48,536 nt of DNA from Gammaproteobacteria bacterium (lineage in GTDB: Bacteria > Pseudomonadota > Gammaproteobacteria > HyVt-429): assembly GCA_022340345.1 (NCBI GenBank), contig JAJDOE010000100.1, positions 1 through 48,536 of the forward strand, written 5' to 3'. A program made the position numbers and the translations under genes. Positions 8,512 through 17,088 of the stretch are shown here, piece after piece. Each line of letters starts with the position of its first letter. Position 1 is the first letter of the stretch. Under the pieces are notes generated by a model, which was not told the origin of the DNA, searched no databases, and saw only the letters and a list, made by a program, of their open reading frames with translations.

Positions 8512-9921
8512 CTAGAACTGGAAATAGATGAAGTCGGTGGTCACGGTAGCCCCCAGCACCAGGCTCGCCGCCAGGCAGGCGGTGGCGAAGCCGGTGCGCA
8601 GCATCCAGTCCGATATCCGCCAGGCGACACGCGGTTGCCAGTCCCAGCGGTCCAGCCAGGCATGCAGGTACAGCGGCAATGCGTACAGGCAGGTGAGCAG
8701 CAGCAAGTAGGCCGCCACCCTCGGCTCGGCGTGGGCATGGGGCACGAAGGGATTTGCATTGTGGACCAGCCACGCCAGGTCCGGCTCCCGGAACAGGGCC
8801 CAGCCCACGTGCACCAGGAAGAACATCACCAGCACCCGCAGCCCCTGCAGCCAGACACTGCCGCCGGAAAACACCATCCCGCGCCATTCCAGAAGCCGGT
8901 AGGCGACGATCAGCAGGCCATGGTACAGGCCCCATACCGCGAAGTTCCAGGCGGCACCGTGCCACAACCCGCACAGGAACATGGTGATCAGCACGTTGGC
9001 CACTTCCCGCGGCCGGGAGACGCGGCTGCCTCCGAGGGGAAAGTAGATGTAGTCGCGGACCCATTGGGACAGGCTGATATGCCAGCGCCGCCAGAAATCC
9101 GCCGGCGACTGGGCGATGTACGGGTGGCGAAAATTCTCGCACAAGTCGAACCCCAGCAGCCGCGCCGAGCCCCGGGCGATATCCGTGTAACCGGAAAAAT
9201 CGGCGTAGATCTGGACGCCGAAGGCCAGCACCCCGACGCTCAGCAGGGCAGGGCCCGGATCACCCAGCAGGAAGATCTTGTTGGCGACCACCGCCATGTT
9301 GTCGCCGATCACCAGCTTCTTGAAAAATCCCCACAGGGCCAGGGTCGTTCCCTCCACCAGGTTCTCGAAACGAAACCTCCTTGGCGTCTGTACCTGGCGC
9401 AGCAGGTGGTGGGCGCGCTCGATGGGGCCAGCCACCAGCTGCGGAAAAAAAGACAGAAACAGGGCCAGGTTGATGGGGTTGTGTTCGGCGCGTGCGCGAC
9501 CGGCGTATACATCCGCCACGTAGGCCACCGCCTGGAAGGTGTAGAAACTGATGCCCACCGGCAACAGCAACTGCAGCGTCCAGGGAAGCTCGCCCAGCCC
9601 GCCGGAACGCAGCAGGCCGTTAATGTTATCGAGAAAGAAATTGAAGTACTTGAAGACCCCCAGCAGGCCCATGCACACCAGCGCTGCCCCCCACAGGGCC
9701 AGCCGGCCGAGCGCGGGCCGGGCCTCCATGACCCGCGTTGCCAGGTAGGCGGCCCCCACCACCGCCGCCAGCAGCCACAGGAACCAGGGATGCACGTACC
9801 CGTAGAACAGCGCGCTGGCGCCGACCAGCAGGGCGTTCTGCCACCCGCGCTGCGCCAACAAATAGTACAGCGCCACCACCAGCAGCAGGAACACCACGTA
9901 GTCGGGACTGTGGAAATTCAC
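8512..9921 (-). CDS. MBOAT-family membrane O-acyltransferase (AlgI/DltB-like)
   Basis: Membrane-bound O-acyltransferases move acyl groups across the inner membrane onto polysaccharide or other envelope acceptors. I use the GTG at 9921, which overlaps the upstream gene stop as GTGA and gives 469 residues starting with VNFHSPDYVVFLLLVV. The longer frame up to 10158 only shadows the SGNH gene. About ten membrane helices are evident. MBOAT landmarks are the LPVGISFYTFQAVAYVADVY block, FADFSGYTDIARG-type block, DFWRRWHISLSQWVRDYIYFP block and GLWHGAAWNF, whose His is the putative catalytic residue. It most resembles the AlgI/PatA/DltB group, which works with an SGNH-type partner; such a partner is the gene directly upstream. 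Acceptor unknown. Confidence 0.92.
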   Translation of the reverse strand: MNFHSPDYVVFLLLVVALYYLLAQRGWQNALLVGASALFYGYVHPWFLWLLAAVVGAAYLATRVMEARPALGRLALWGAALVCMGLLGVFKYFNFFLDNINGLLRSGGLGELPWTLQLLLPVGISFYTFQAVAYVADVYAGRARAEHNPINLALFLSFFPQLVAGPIERAHHLLRQVQTPRRFRFENLVEGTTLALWGFFKKLVIGDNMAVVANKIFLLGDPGPALLSVGVLAFGVQIYADFSGYTDIARGSARLLGFDLCENFRHPYIAQSPADFWRRWHISLSQWVRDYIYFPLGGSRVSRPREVANVLITMFLCGLWHGAAWNFAVWGLYHGLLIVAYRLLEWRGMVFSGGSVWLQGLRVLVMFFLVHVGWALFREPDLAWLVHNANPFVPHAHAEPRVAAYLLLLTCLYALPLYLHAWLDRWDWQPRVAWRISDWMLRTGFATACLAASLVLGATVTTDFIYFQF

Positions 9922-10928
9922 GGCAGCTGGTCCCTGACCGCATCGTAGAACAGACGGGTATAGGCTTCGCGCCGGGACGGCCGGATGTGGTCGCCATCCG
10001 AGTACCAGTCCAGGGAGATTGCCGGGTTGAATTTCATGTCGACGAAGCAGGCTTTGCGGCGCGTGAGCCAGGTCTTCAGGTCGCGCATGTACTGGGAAAG
10101 AGCCTCCGGCTCCGGTAGCCCCATGGCGGCACGCCGGGTGCGCACCCGCACGAAACACAGGCGAATTCCCGCAGACTCCGCTTCCGACAGCATCAGCGGC
10201 AGAAACGACCAGCCCACGCTGCCGTTGAAATCATAGACCGCCTCACTGGCGGACGGCATTACGTCGGCACCGCTGGCATCCCGGAATCGGTCCCGGCCGA
10301 AGGTCCGGTCGAGTCGCACACGCAGCTCTTTTCGTTTTGCCTCGTCCCGGCCCAGCAGGCGGAGGCCGACCTCCGGCAGCCAGTGTTGTCCCCTCCGCAG
10401 CGCCTTGTCCGCAGGGTATAACCAGCCCAGCCACCACTGCGGCAGACCCCAGGCCCGCGCGTACCACGGCAGGTGTTCCGCGCTTCCGGCCAGCACCGCC
10501 GCCAGTTCTTCGTCCTCATCGGGTCGCAGGGATTCCAGCCACTTGGCGTAACGGCCGCCGGTGCGCAGCTGCGGCCGGGTCAGGTGGGTGTCGCGGAACA
10601 GCACGAACACCATCGCGGGAGCCGGATCCGCCGCCGCGATCTGGTGCTTGAGTTGCAGGTACCAGGCCGCTGACATGACGCCGGGGATAGAGAAGATCAT
10701 GGCCGGGGCACCGGCCTGTTCCGCGAAAACGCCTGGGATAATTCGCGTGTCGAGCATCGAGTTGCCGAGAAATACATAGCCGGGACGCACACCGGAGATG
10801 AGGCGCTCCGGCACCGGGTCGAAGGGCTGCTTGCTGACTTCTCCGGCGACCTGCTGGGTAATCCACGCGGGCACCGTCGCTACGACTACGAAGAACGCGG
10901 CAACGCCGATCCATGCGCCGCGACTCAC
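9918..10928 (-). CDS. Membrane-anchored SGNH/DltD-like protein, MBOAT partner
   Basis: The 336 residues start (GTG 10928, overlapping the nudB stop as GTGA) with one hydrophobic helix at about 5-25 that should anchor a periplasmic domain. The domain has SGNH-hydrolase features: G55-N56-S57 in FLGNSMLDTR as the nucleophile block and D311-x-x-H314 in YSDGDHIRPS near the C-terminus. The pattern resembles DltD and AlgJ/AlgX-type proteins that accept acyl groups from an MBOAT partner, and the next gene encodes an MBOAT protein with a four-base overlap. The likely role is O-acylation of an envelope glycan or similar acceptor, by inference from this pairing. The family is divergent and I cannot name a symbol. 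Confidence 0.82.
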   Translation of the reverse strand: MSRGAWIGVAAFFVVVATVPAWITQQVAGEVSKQPFDPVPERLISGVRPGYVFLGNSMLDTRIIPGVFAEQAGAPAMIFSIPGVMSAAWYLQLKHQIAAADPAPAMVFVLFRDTHLTRPQLRTGGRYAKWLESLRPDEDEELAAVLAGSAEHLPWYARAWGLPQWWLGWLYPADKALRRGQHWLPEVGLRLLGRDEAKRKELRVRLDRTFGRDRFRDASGADVMPSASEAVYDFNGSVGWSFLPLMLSEAESAGIRLCFVRVRTRRAAMGLPEPEALSQYMRDLKTWLTRRKACFVDMKFNPAISLDWYSDGDHIRPSRREAYTRLFYDAVRDQLP

Positions 10929-11368
10929 AGACGCGCCCCCCGGATTACGCTGCGGATGCCTTCCCGGTTGGTCCAGGATGCCACCTGCCCCAGGGCGGCG
11001 TCGGCCCCGACCCAGCGCCAGCGGTCATGTTCACGTGGATTGATAAAAATCTCCCGCTCCGCCGGCAATTCCAGGGAGAAGCAATGCTCAATATTGTGTG
11101 TCGTACCCGGCGGAAACTTGCCGCGCCAGCGCGGATCGATGGCGAACTCGCGGGTCTGCTGCCAGTCCCGCAATACGCCGACACCGTCCAGGCCGGTCTC
11201 CTCCCGCAGCTCGCGCCAGGCCGCGACCTCCGGGTCCTGCTCGTCCCAGCGCAGGCTGCCGGTTACGGACTGCCAGAATCCCGCCGGCACGATCCGTCGC
11301 AGCAGCAGGAAGCGTTTCGCTTCCACATGTACTACCACCAGCACGGATTCGGGTCGCTTGAAATCCAA
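10925..11368 (-). CDS. nudB: NudB, dihydroneopterin triphosphate diphosphatase (Nudix)
   Basis: NudB removes pyrophosphate from dihydroneopterin triphosphate in folate synthesis. The product resembles E. coli NudB throughout: KRPESVLVVV, FWQSVTGSLRWDE, the Nudix box (GSLRWDEQDPEVAAWRELREETGL, with core R-E-L-R-E-E-T-G) and THNIEHCFSLELPAER. I place the start at TTG 11368, giving 147 residues, because homology begins right after it (DFKRPES); CTG 11371 is an alternative and no ATG or GTG is suitably placed. The frame is open much further upstream but that part overlaps aspS and is not real. Gene order aspS-nudB is common in gammaproteobacteria. It is coupled by GTGA to the SGNH gene. Confidence 0.88.
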   Translation of the reverse strand: MDFKRPESVLVVVHVEAKRFLLLRRIVPAGFWQSVTGSLRWDEQDPEVAAWRELREETGLDGVGVLRDWQQTREFAIDPRWRGKFPPGTTHNIEHCFSLELPAEREIFINPREHDRWRWVGADAALGQVASWTNREGIRSVIRGARL

Positions 11369-11413
11369 CAGGGATGGTCCGGTGCCGCGCTCGGCGGGCG
11401 TATAAACAGGCCT

Positions 11414-11434
11414 GCCGGCGCCAATTGCGCCGGC
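11414..11434 (-). terminator. Strong hairpin between aspS and nudB
   Basis: A perfect 8-bp GC stem GCCGGCGC/GCGCCGGC encloses AATTG between the aspS stop and the nudB start. Only a short T-containing stretch (CTGTTTATAC) follows, not a proper U-run, so it may be a weak terminator or an RNA-processing or mRNA-stability element that sets aspS apart from the downstream cassette. Confidence 0.35.
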
Positions 11435-11445
11435 CGCCGCGGTTT

Positions 11446-13233
11446 TCAGGACGTGCTGCCCTCGTCCGGTTGCCGGCGCAGGCGGATGTGAAGTTCCCGC
11501 AACTGCGTATCGGCCACCGCGCTCGGCGCCTGGGTCAGCAGGCAGGCCGCCTTCTGGGTCTTGGGAAAGGCGATCACGTCGCGAATCGAATCTGCCCCGG
11601 ACATCATGGCGGCGATGCGGTCCAGGCCGAAGGCAATGCCGCCGTGTGGCGGTGCGCCGAAGCGCAATGCGTCCAGCAGGAAGCCGAATTTTTCGCGGGC
11701 TTCCGCATCGCTGATTCCCAGCGCGGCAAATACCCGCTGCTGTACATCCATGCGGTGATTTCGGATGGAACCACCGCCAATCTCGCTGCCATTCAGGACC
11801 ACGTCGTAGGCCCGCGAGCGGGCGGTACCCGGGTCGTGATCCACCCGCTCGGCGTCCTCGTCCACCGGCGCGGTGAACGGGTGGTGCAGGGACACCCAGC
11901 GGCGTTCTCCGGCGTCGTAGCCGAACAGGGGAAAATCCACCACCCAAAGGGGAAACCAGCCATCCCGCACCAGGCCCTGGTCCTTGCCCAGCTGCACCCG
12001 CAGGGCGCCCAGGCTGGCGTTGACCACTTCGGAATTGTCCGCGCCAAAGAACACCAGATCTCCGTCCGCGGCGCCGGTGCGCTCCAGGATTTCCTCCACC
12101 ACCCCATCGGGCAGGAACTTCAGGATCGGCGACTGCAGGCCGTCCTTGCCGGAGCCACGCTGGTTGACCTTAATATAGGCAAGCCCCTTGGCACCAAATT
12201 CACCGACGTAGGCGGTGTAGCCGTCAATGGAATGGCGCGACAGGCTGCCGCCGCCCGGCAGGCGCAGCGCTGCCACCCGCCCGCTGGCGGATTTGGCGGG
12301 ACCGGCGAAGACCTTGAATTCCACCTCCTGCATCAGGTCGCCCACTTCCACCAGTTCCAGGGGAATGCGCAGGTCCGGGCGGTCGGTGCCGAATCGGTTC
12401 ATCGCCTCGGCATAGCTCATGCGCGGGAACGGATCCGGCAATTCTTCCTCCAGCACGTCGCGGAACAACTGGCGCAGCATGCGCTCCACCAGCTGCATGA
12501 TGTCCTGCTCCTCGACGAAGGACATTTCCATATCCAGCTGCGTGAATTCCGGCTGCCGGTCCGAGCGCAGATCCTCGTCGCGAAAACAGCGCGCAATCTG
12601 GAAGTACCGCTCGTAACCCGCCACCATCAACAGCTGCTTGAACAGCTGCGGTGACTGGGGCAGCGCGAAAAACTCGCCGGGATGGGTGCGGCTGGGCACC
12701 AGGTAGTCGCGTGCGCCCTCCGGAGTGGAGCGCGTCAGTATCGGTGTCTCGATTTCCGTGAAATCCTGATCTTCCAGAAAACCTCGCAAGCTGCGGTTCA
12801 CGGCGTGGCGCAATCGCAAGGCGCGTTGCATCGGTTCGCGGCGCAGGTCCAGGTACCGGTAGCGCAGGCGCGTGCTCTCGCCAATCTCGTCATCGTCCAA
12901 CTGGAACGGTAACGGCTCGGAACGGTTGAGCAGTTCGATCTGCCCGGCGAGCACCTCCACCATGCCGGTGGCCAGCCCGGGATTTTCCGTACCCGCGGGG
13001 CGCCGGCGAACCCGCCCATGCACCCGCAACACGAACTCGCTGCGCACCTGTTCCGCCAGCGCGAAACCCTCGAGGTTGTCCGGATCCACCACCACCTGTG
13101 CCAGGCCACTGCGATCCCGCAGGTCGATGAAAATCACCCCACCATGGTCCCGGCGCCGGTGTGCCCAGCCACACAGGCGTACCTCCTGGTCAATGTGGTC
13201 TTCCCGGAGTTCTCCGCAGTTGTGGCTTCGCAT
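11446..13233 (-). CDS. aspS: Aspartyl-tRNA synthetase, probably non-discriminating
   Basis: AspRS charges tRNA-Asp with aspartate. ATG 13233 gives 595 residues beginning [11 protein letters not shown], like P. aeruginosa AspS; an upstream TTG at 13242 is less likely. An anticodon-binding OB fold (1-110), class II catalytic core with the bacterial insertion domain (around residues 280-420), and motif 3 in [11 protein letters not shown] are present. The residues after the first strand read HRRRDHGG, with His at position 30, as in the P. aeruginosa enzyme that also charges tRNA-Asn, whereas the E. coli enzyme has Leu there. A Gly is also kept near residue 81. I infer a non-discriminating enzyme that needs GatCAB to make Asn-tRNA. 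The gene follows DUF502 and fmdB, a standard arrangement. Confidence 0.96.
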   Translation of the reverse strand: MRSHNCGELREDHIDQEVRLCGWAHRRRDHGGVIFIDLRDRSGLAQVVVDPDNLEGFALAEQVRSEFVLRVHGRVRRRPAGTENPGLATGMVEVLAGQIELLNRSEPLPFQLDDDEIGESTRLRYRYLDLRREPMQRALRLRHAVNRSLRGFLEDQDFTEIETPILTRSTPEGARDYLVPSRTHPGEFFALPQSPQLFKQLLMVAGYERYFQIARCFRDEDLRSDRQPEFTQLDMEMSFVEEQDIMQLVERMLRQLFRDVLEEELPDPFPRMSYAEAMNRFGTDRPDLRIPLELVEVGDLMQEVEFKVFAGPAKSASGRVAALRLPGGGSLSRHSIDGYTAYVGEFGAKGLAYIKVNQRGSGKDGLQSPILKFLPDGVVEEILERTGAADGDLVFFGADNSEVVNASLGALRVQLGKDQGLVRDGWFPLWVVDFPLFGYDAGERRWVSLHHPFTAPVDEDAERVDHDPGTARSRAYDVVLNGSEIGGGSIRNHRMDVQQRVFAALGISDAEAREKFGFLLDALRFGAPPHGGIAFGLDRIAAMMSGADSIRDVIAFPKTQKAACLLTQAPSAVADTQLRELHIRLRRQPDEGSTS

Positions 13234-13251
13234 GGGATTCAAATCTCGGGT

Positions 13252-13869
13252 CTAGTCGGCGGTCTTGATGGTGCGCCCCGGAATCACCGCTCCACCGGAA
13301 ATGATGATTTTGAGGGCGTCATCAATGCTCATTTCCAGTTCCACCAGGTTCGCGGTAGGAACCATGAGGAAGTAGCCGGAAGTCGGGTTCGGCGCCGTCG
13401 GCACGAACAGATTGGTCATGGGTTCGCCGGTGTGGCGTTCCACGCTATCAACACCGTCGCTGGTAATAAATGCGATGGTCCATGTGCCTTCGCGCGGAAA
13501 CTGCAAAAGCACCACCTTTCGGAAGGATCGACCGGAGGAAGAGAAAATGGTCTCCGTGATCTGCTTTACCGAGGAGTAGATGCTGCGAACAAACGGGATG
13601 CGCGCGAGGAACCGCTCCCACAGCTGGACCAACTTGCGACCGAACAGGTTGGCCACGATCATCCCGGTGAATAGCAGGATCAGGAACGCCAGCACTACGC
13701 CCAGCCCTGGGATCGGGAACCCCAACAGGGCTTCCGGTCGCCAGCGCAGCGGCAACAGCACCAGGGTGCGGTCCATGAACTCCACCAGGAACTTGAGGAC
13801 GAATACGGTTACGCCCAGCGGCACCCAGACCAGCAGGCCGGCGATCAGGTATTTGCGCAGGGCCGCCAT
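13252..13869 (-). CDS. DUF502 family inner-membrane protein
   Basis: The 205-residue membrane protein belongs to DUF502, whose function is unknown. It has two hydrophobic helices (about 8-30 and 52-75), followed by a soluble domain with the family-typical RIPFVRSIYSSVKQI, FPREGTWTIAFIT, and VFVPTAPNPTSGYFLMVP-like segments. The start is ATG 13869, which overlaps the fmdB stop by one base (TGATG); the TTG just upstream is not needed. It is commonly found between fmdB and aspS in gammaproteobacteria, which supports the family call but does not reveal the role. Confidence 0.9.
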   Translation of the reverse strand: MAALRKYLIAGLLVWVPLGVTVFVLKFLVEFMDRTLVLLPLRWRPEALLGFPIPGLGVVLAFLILLFTGMIVANLFGRKLVQLWERFLARIPFVRSIYSSVKQITETIFSSSGRSFRKVVLLQFPREGTWTIAFITSDGVDSVERHTGEPMTNLFVPTAPNPTSGYFLMVPTANLVELEMSIDDALKIIISGGAVIPGRTIKTAD

Positions 13870-14216
13870 CAATGGCTGTTACCGGCGTCATTCTTGGTGC
13901 CGCTGCTCTTGGTCTCGCCGCTCTTGGTCTCGCCGCTCTTGGTCTCGCCGCTTTTGGTCTCGCCGCTTTTGGCGTCACTTTTCGCCGGGGCCTTGCCGGC
14001 GCCCTTGGCCGGGGCTCCTTTCTTTTCGCCGGACTTGCCCTTGAAGTCGGTTTCGTACCAGCCGGTGCCCTTGAGGCGGAAGCCGGCGGCACTGAGCTGT
14101 TTCTTCAATTCCGGCTTGCCACAGGCCGGGCATTCCCGCAGGGGCTCGTCGCTGATTTTCTGAAGCGATTCCAGGTGGTGCCCGCAGGCGGCGCATTGGT
14201 ATTCGTATATGGGCAT
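13869..14216 (-). CDS. FmdB-type zinc-ribbon regulatory protein with repetitive tail
   Basis: ATG 14216 starts a 115-residue protein, MPIYEYQCAACGHHLESLQKISD, with the FmdB/CxxC_CxxC_SSSS zinc ribbon: C8xxC11 and C29xxC32 (CPACG). Homology ends near residue 60 after GFRLKGTGWYETDFKG, a family-typical segment. The remaining tail is Lys/Gly/Ala-rich and then contains four copies of KSGET-type repeats encoded by 15-bp tandem units, ending NDAGNSH. FmdB was named as a putative regulator of formamidase, but no function is established for most members. The frame is open further upstream without homology. It shares one base with DUF502. A candidate promoter and hairpin lie in the 85-base leader. Confidence 0.9.
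   Translation of the reverse strand: MPIYEYQCAACGHHLESLQKISDEPLRECPACGKPELKKQLSAAGFRLKGTGWYETDFKGKSGEKKGAPAKGAGKAPAKSDAKSGETKSGETKSGETKSGETKSSGTKNDAGNSH
13906..13965. repeat. Four 15-bp tandem repeats inside fmdB
   Basis: The unit CTCTTGGTCTCGCCG occurs at 13906, 13921 and 13936, with a fourth copy at 13951 that has one T change and a degenerate fifth after it. In frame this encodes repeated Ser/Gly-Glu-Thr-Lys. Such near-identical units can change copy number by slippage, so length is likely variable between strains. Confidence 0.9.
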
Positions 14217-14226
14217 AACGTTGTGG

Positions 14227-14289
14227 AAAAAACGAGATAATCCGGGACCCGGCTGGGGTCCCCGGTGAAAAAGACGGGCGAGTATAACA
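14227..14289 (-). promoter_or_regulatory. fmdB leader: extended -10 promoter, hairpin and U-run
   Basis: The minus strand reads TGT-TATACT (14289-14281), an extended -10 element lacking a clear -35. Downstream lies a perfect 7-bp hairpin GGGACCC/GGGTCCC around CAGCC (14262-14244), then 11 bases, then six U (14232-14227) shortly before the ATG. The hairpin could also be an imperfect terminator for pmbA. It probably serves fmdB-DUF502-aspS. Confidence 0.35.
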
Positions 14290-14301
14290 GTGCCCGGCCG
14301 G

Positions 14302-15639
14302 CTATTGACCGGCGATGGCGAGGCCCTCCAGCAGCAGGGACCCGGTGCGTATGTTGCCGCGGATATCCACATCCCGGCCCACCTCGCGAATCTGGCGAAA
14401 CATGTTGCCGAGATTCCCCGCCACGGTGATTTCTTCCACCGGATAGCTGACCACGCCGTTTTCCACCCAGAAACCCGCGGCACCGCGGGAATAGTCACCG
14501 GTTACGGTATTGACGCCCATTCCGATCAGCTCGGTCACCAGCAGGCCGGTACCCATCTGCTGCAGCAAGCCCTCCAGGTCGCGCTCTCCGGGTTCGATGA
14601 CCAGGTTATGGGCGCCTCCCGCGTTACCGGTGGTTTCCCGCCCCAGCTTGCGCGCCGCATAGGAATCCAGCAGGTAGCCCTGCAACACACCATTCGCCAC
14701 CAGGTCACGGTCCGCGGTGGCCACGCCTTCCGCATCAAAGCTGGCGCTGCCAGCGGCACGGCGAAGAAATGGCCGTTCCTGAATTCGCACGCCGGGCGCG
14801 AATACCGGTTGACCCAGCTTGTCGAGCAGAAAGGTCGCCTTGCGATACAGGGAGGAACCACGAATGGCCCCCAGGAAATGTCGCAGCAAGCTGGCGGCGA
14901 CCGGCGCCTCGTAGATCACCGCGGCGGTGCGGGTGCTGATCTGGCGAGATCCCAGGCGGGCAATCGCGCGGCGCGCGGCGGCGATTCCCACCGACTGCGG
15001 CGTTTCCAGTTCCTGGGGATGGCGGGCGCTGGTGTACCAGTGGTCCCGTTGCATGCCCGCCGGATCGCGGCCGATCAGGGAGCAGCCGATGCTGTGCTGG
15101 GTGCTGGGCACGGATTGCAGGAAGCCGAGGGTATTCCCCAATACCTGCAGGCCTTCGTGACTGGAAACCGAAGCGCCCTCTGAATTTTCAATGCGGCGAT
15201 CATGGTCACGGCCCGCGGTCTCGCATTCGCGGGCGATCTCCACCGCCTGCTCCACGTTCAAGCTCCACGGGTGACACAACTCGAGATCCGGAAATTCCGT
15301 CGCCAGTCGCTGCGCGTCCGGCAGTCCATGGCAGGGGTCCTCGCCGGTGTTGCGGGCAATCGTGCAGGCGGCGCGCACGGTGTCTGCCACCGATGCCGGC
15401 GCCAGGTCGGTGGTACTGGCGGAACCGCGCCGCTGCCCAAAAAATACCGTCACCCCCAGGCTGCGGTCGCGGGTGTGTTCCACCGTCTCCACCTCGCCCA
15501 GGCGGACGCTGACATTGAGGCCCTGACCCAGGGACGCACCGGCGCTGGCAGCGCTGGCGCCGGCCGCGGTGGCTTGCGCCAGGGCTTCCTGTACCGCGTC
15601 CTCCAGACCCTGCTGCTGATCCGCGAGTACCCCGCTCAT
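14302..15639 (-). CDS. pmbA: PmbA/TldE, partner of the TldD protease
   Basis: PmbA (TldE) forms a heterodimeric metalloprotease with TldD that processes microcin-type leader peptides and degrades CcdA in E. coli. The 445 residues match the family with [39 protein letters not shown] and [15 protein letters not shown]. PmbA lacks the HExxxH zinc site found in TldD, as here. ATG 15639 overlaps the tldD stop as ATGA, so the two subunits are probably made in equal amounts. tldD and pmbA are often separated in Enterobacteria; here they are adjacent. The microcin role is not implied by this locus, since no precursor gene is visible nearby. Confidence 0.95.
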   Translation of the reverse strand: MSGVLADQQQGLEDAVQEALAQATAAGASAASAGASLGQGLNVSVRLGEVETVEHTRDRSLGVTVFFGQRRGSASTTDLAPASVADTVRAACTIARNTGEDPCHGLPDAQRLATEFPDLELCHPWSLNVEQAVEIARECETAGRDHDRRIENSEGASVSSHEGLQVLGNTLGFLQSVPSTQHSIGCSLIGRDPAGMQRDHWYTSARHPQELETPQSVGIAAARRAIARLGSRQISTRTAAVIYEAPVAASLLRHFLGAIRGSSLYRKATFLLDKLGQPVFAPGVRIQERPFLRRAAGSASFDAEGVATADRDLVANGVLQGYLLDSYAARKLGRETTGNAGGAHNLVIEPGERDLEGLLQQMGTGLLVTELIGMGVNTVTGDYSRGAAGFWVENGVVSYPVEEITVAGNLGNMFRQIREVGRDVDIRGNIRTGSLLLEGLAIAGQ

Positions 15640-17081
15640 ACCTGGGTACCTCCGACGGTAAGCCCATCGATACGCAGGGTGGGAAGTCCCACTCCCACGG
15701 GAACGCTCTGCCCGTCCTTGCCACAGGTTCCCACGCCGGTATCCAGCTTCAGGTCGTTTCCGATCATGCTCACTCGCGTCAGAACGTCGGGTCCGTTACC
15801 GATCAGGGTGGCGCCCTTGACCGGTCGCGTCACCTTGCCATCCTCGATGAGGTAGGCCTCGGACGCGGAGAACACGAACTTGCCCGAGGTGATATCCACC
15901 TGGCCGCCGCCGAACTGCACCGCGTACAGACCCCGTTGCACCGAGGAGATGATTTCTCCCGGCGCGTGCTCACCGGAGAGCATGAAGGTGTTCGTCATGC
16001 GCGGCATCGGAAGATGCGCATAGGATTCGCGGCGGCCGTTGCCGGTGGATTCCACTCCGGTGAGCCGTGCGTTCATGGAATCCTGCAAGTAGCCCTTGAG
16101 GATGCCGTCTTCGATCAGCACCGTACGCTGGGTGGCGGTGCCCTCGTCATCCACGCTGAGGGACCCGCGCCGACCCTCGATAGTGCCGTCGTCCACCACC
16201 GTAACGCCCGGTGACGCCACTCGCTCGCCGACGCGGCCGGCAAAGGCGGATGTGCCCTTGCGGTTGAAGTCCCCTTCCAGGCCGTGGCCGATGGCTTCGT
16301 GCAGCAGAATGCCGGGCCAGCCGGGTCCCAGCACCACGTCCATGGTGCCCGCCGGCGAATCCACGGCCTCCAGGTTAATAAGGGCCTGGCGCACCGCCTC
16401 GCGGGCGTAGCTCAGCGCGTGTTCCTGGTCCCCCAGGAAATATTCGTAGCCGCTGCGCGAACCTCCGCCGCCATGACCCTGTTCGCGGCGGCCATCCTGC
16501 TCGGCAATCACCGTGACATCCAGGCGTACCAGCGGCCGCACATCCGCCGCCAGGCGTCCATCGGAGCCCAGCACCAGAATTTTCTCATGCACCCCGGAGA
16601 GATTGACGATCACTTCCTGGATACGTGGATCCTGACGGCGGGCCTCCGCTTCCACCCGGTGCAGCAGTCCGACCTTGGCGTCATCCGCCAGGCTGGCGAG
16701 CGGGTTGACCGCCGGGTACAGGGCCAGGACCGGGGTCGCCCGCGCCACCGGCACCCGCGCCTGCTGGCCCTGGCTCGTAATCGCCCGCGCCGCCTGCGCG
16801 GCAGCGGTCAGCGCCGGCAGGCTCAGGTCCTCGGCGTAGGCAAAGCCCTGCTTTTCACCGCTCACGGCGCGTACGCCCACACCCTGTTCGATGTTGTGGC
16901 TGGCGGATTTCACCTGCCCTTCCTCCAGCATCCAGGACTCGTGTGCGCTGTGTTGAAAGTACAGGTCAGCGAAATCCACCGCCCGGCCCATGATCTGCGC
17001 CAGCACCGACTCCAGGTGCCGGTTCTCCAGCCCCGCGGGTTCCAGCAGGTCACGGCTTACATTTTCGAGGGCATCACTCAT
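15636..17081 (-). CDS. tldD: TldD metalloprotease subunit
   Basis: TldD supplies the zinc active site of the TldD/PmbA protease. I start at ATG 17081 (481 residues, [13 protein letters not shown]), which lies eight bases after the nitrilase stop; a longer reading up to 17195 has no family support. The zinc motif HEAIGH lies near residues 261-266, followed by [10 protein letters not shown], and the C-terminal block keeps the zinc Cys region around [17 protein letters not shown]. Other family landmarks are [14 protein letters not shown] and the Gly-rich [14 protein letters not shown]. Length equals E. coli TldD (481). Confidence 0.96.
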   Translation of the reverse strand: MSDALENVSRDLLEPAGLENRHLESVLAQIMGRAVDFADLYFQHSAHESWMLEEGQVKSASHNIEQGVGVRAVSGEKQGFAYAEDLSLPALTAAAQAARAITSQGQQARVPVARATPVLALYPAVNPLASLADDAKVGLLHRVEAEARRQDPRIQEVIVNLSGVHEKILVLGSDGRLAADVRPLVRLDVTVIAEQDGRREQGHGGGGSRSGYEYFLGDQEHALSYAREAVRQALINLEAVDSPAGTMDVVLGPGWPGILLHEAIGHGLEGDFNRKGTSAFAGRVGERVASPGVTVVDDGTIEGRRGSLSVDDEGTATQRTVLIEDGILKGYLQDSMNARLTGVESTGNGRRESYAHLPMPRMTNTFMLSGEHAPGEIISSVQRGLYAVQFGGGQVDITSGKFVFSASEAYLIEDGKVTRPVKGATLIGNGPDVLTRVSMIGNDLKLDTGVGTCGKDGQSVPVGVGLPTLRIDGLTVGGTQV

Positions 17082-17088
17082 AGGCTTT

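Noticed and set aside
8098-9948. Plus-strand open frame of 616 codons
   Set aside because: Antisense to the MBOAT and peptidase genes; high Gln/His and no domain.
10925-11947. 340-codon frame as one Nudix protein
   Set aside because: The upstream part overlaps the aspS 3' end in another frame; NudB homology begins only at about 11368.
13906-13975. Short direct repeats as a CRISPR-like array
   Set aside because: Units are contiguous 15-mers without spacers and are in frame within fmdB.
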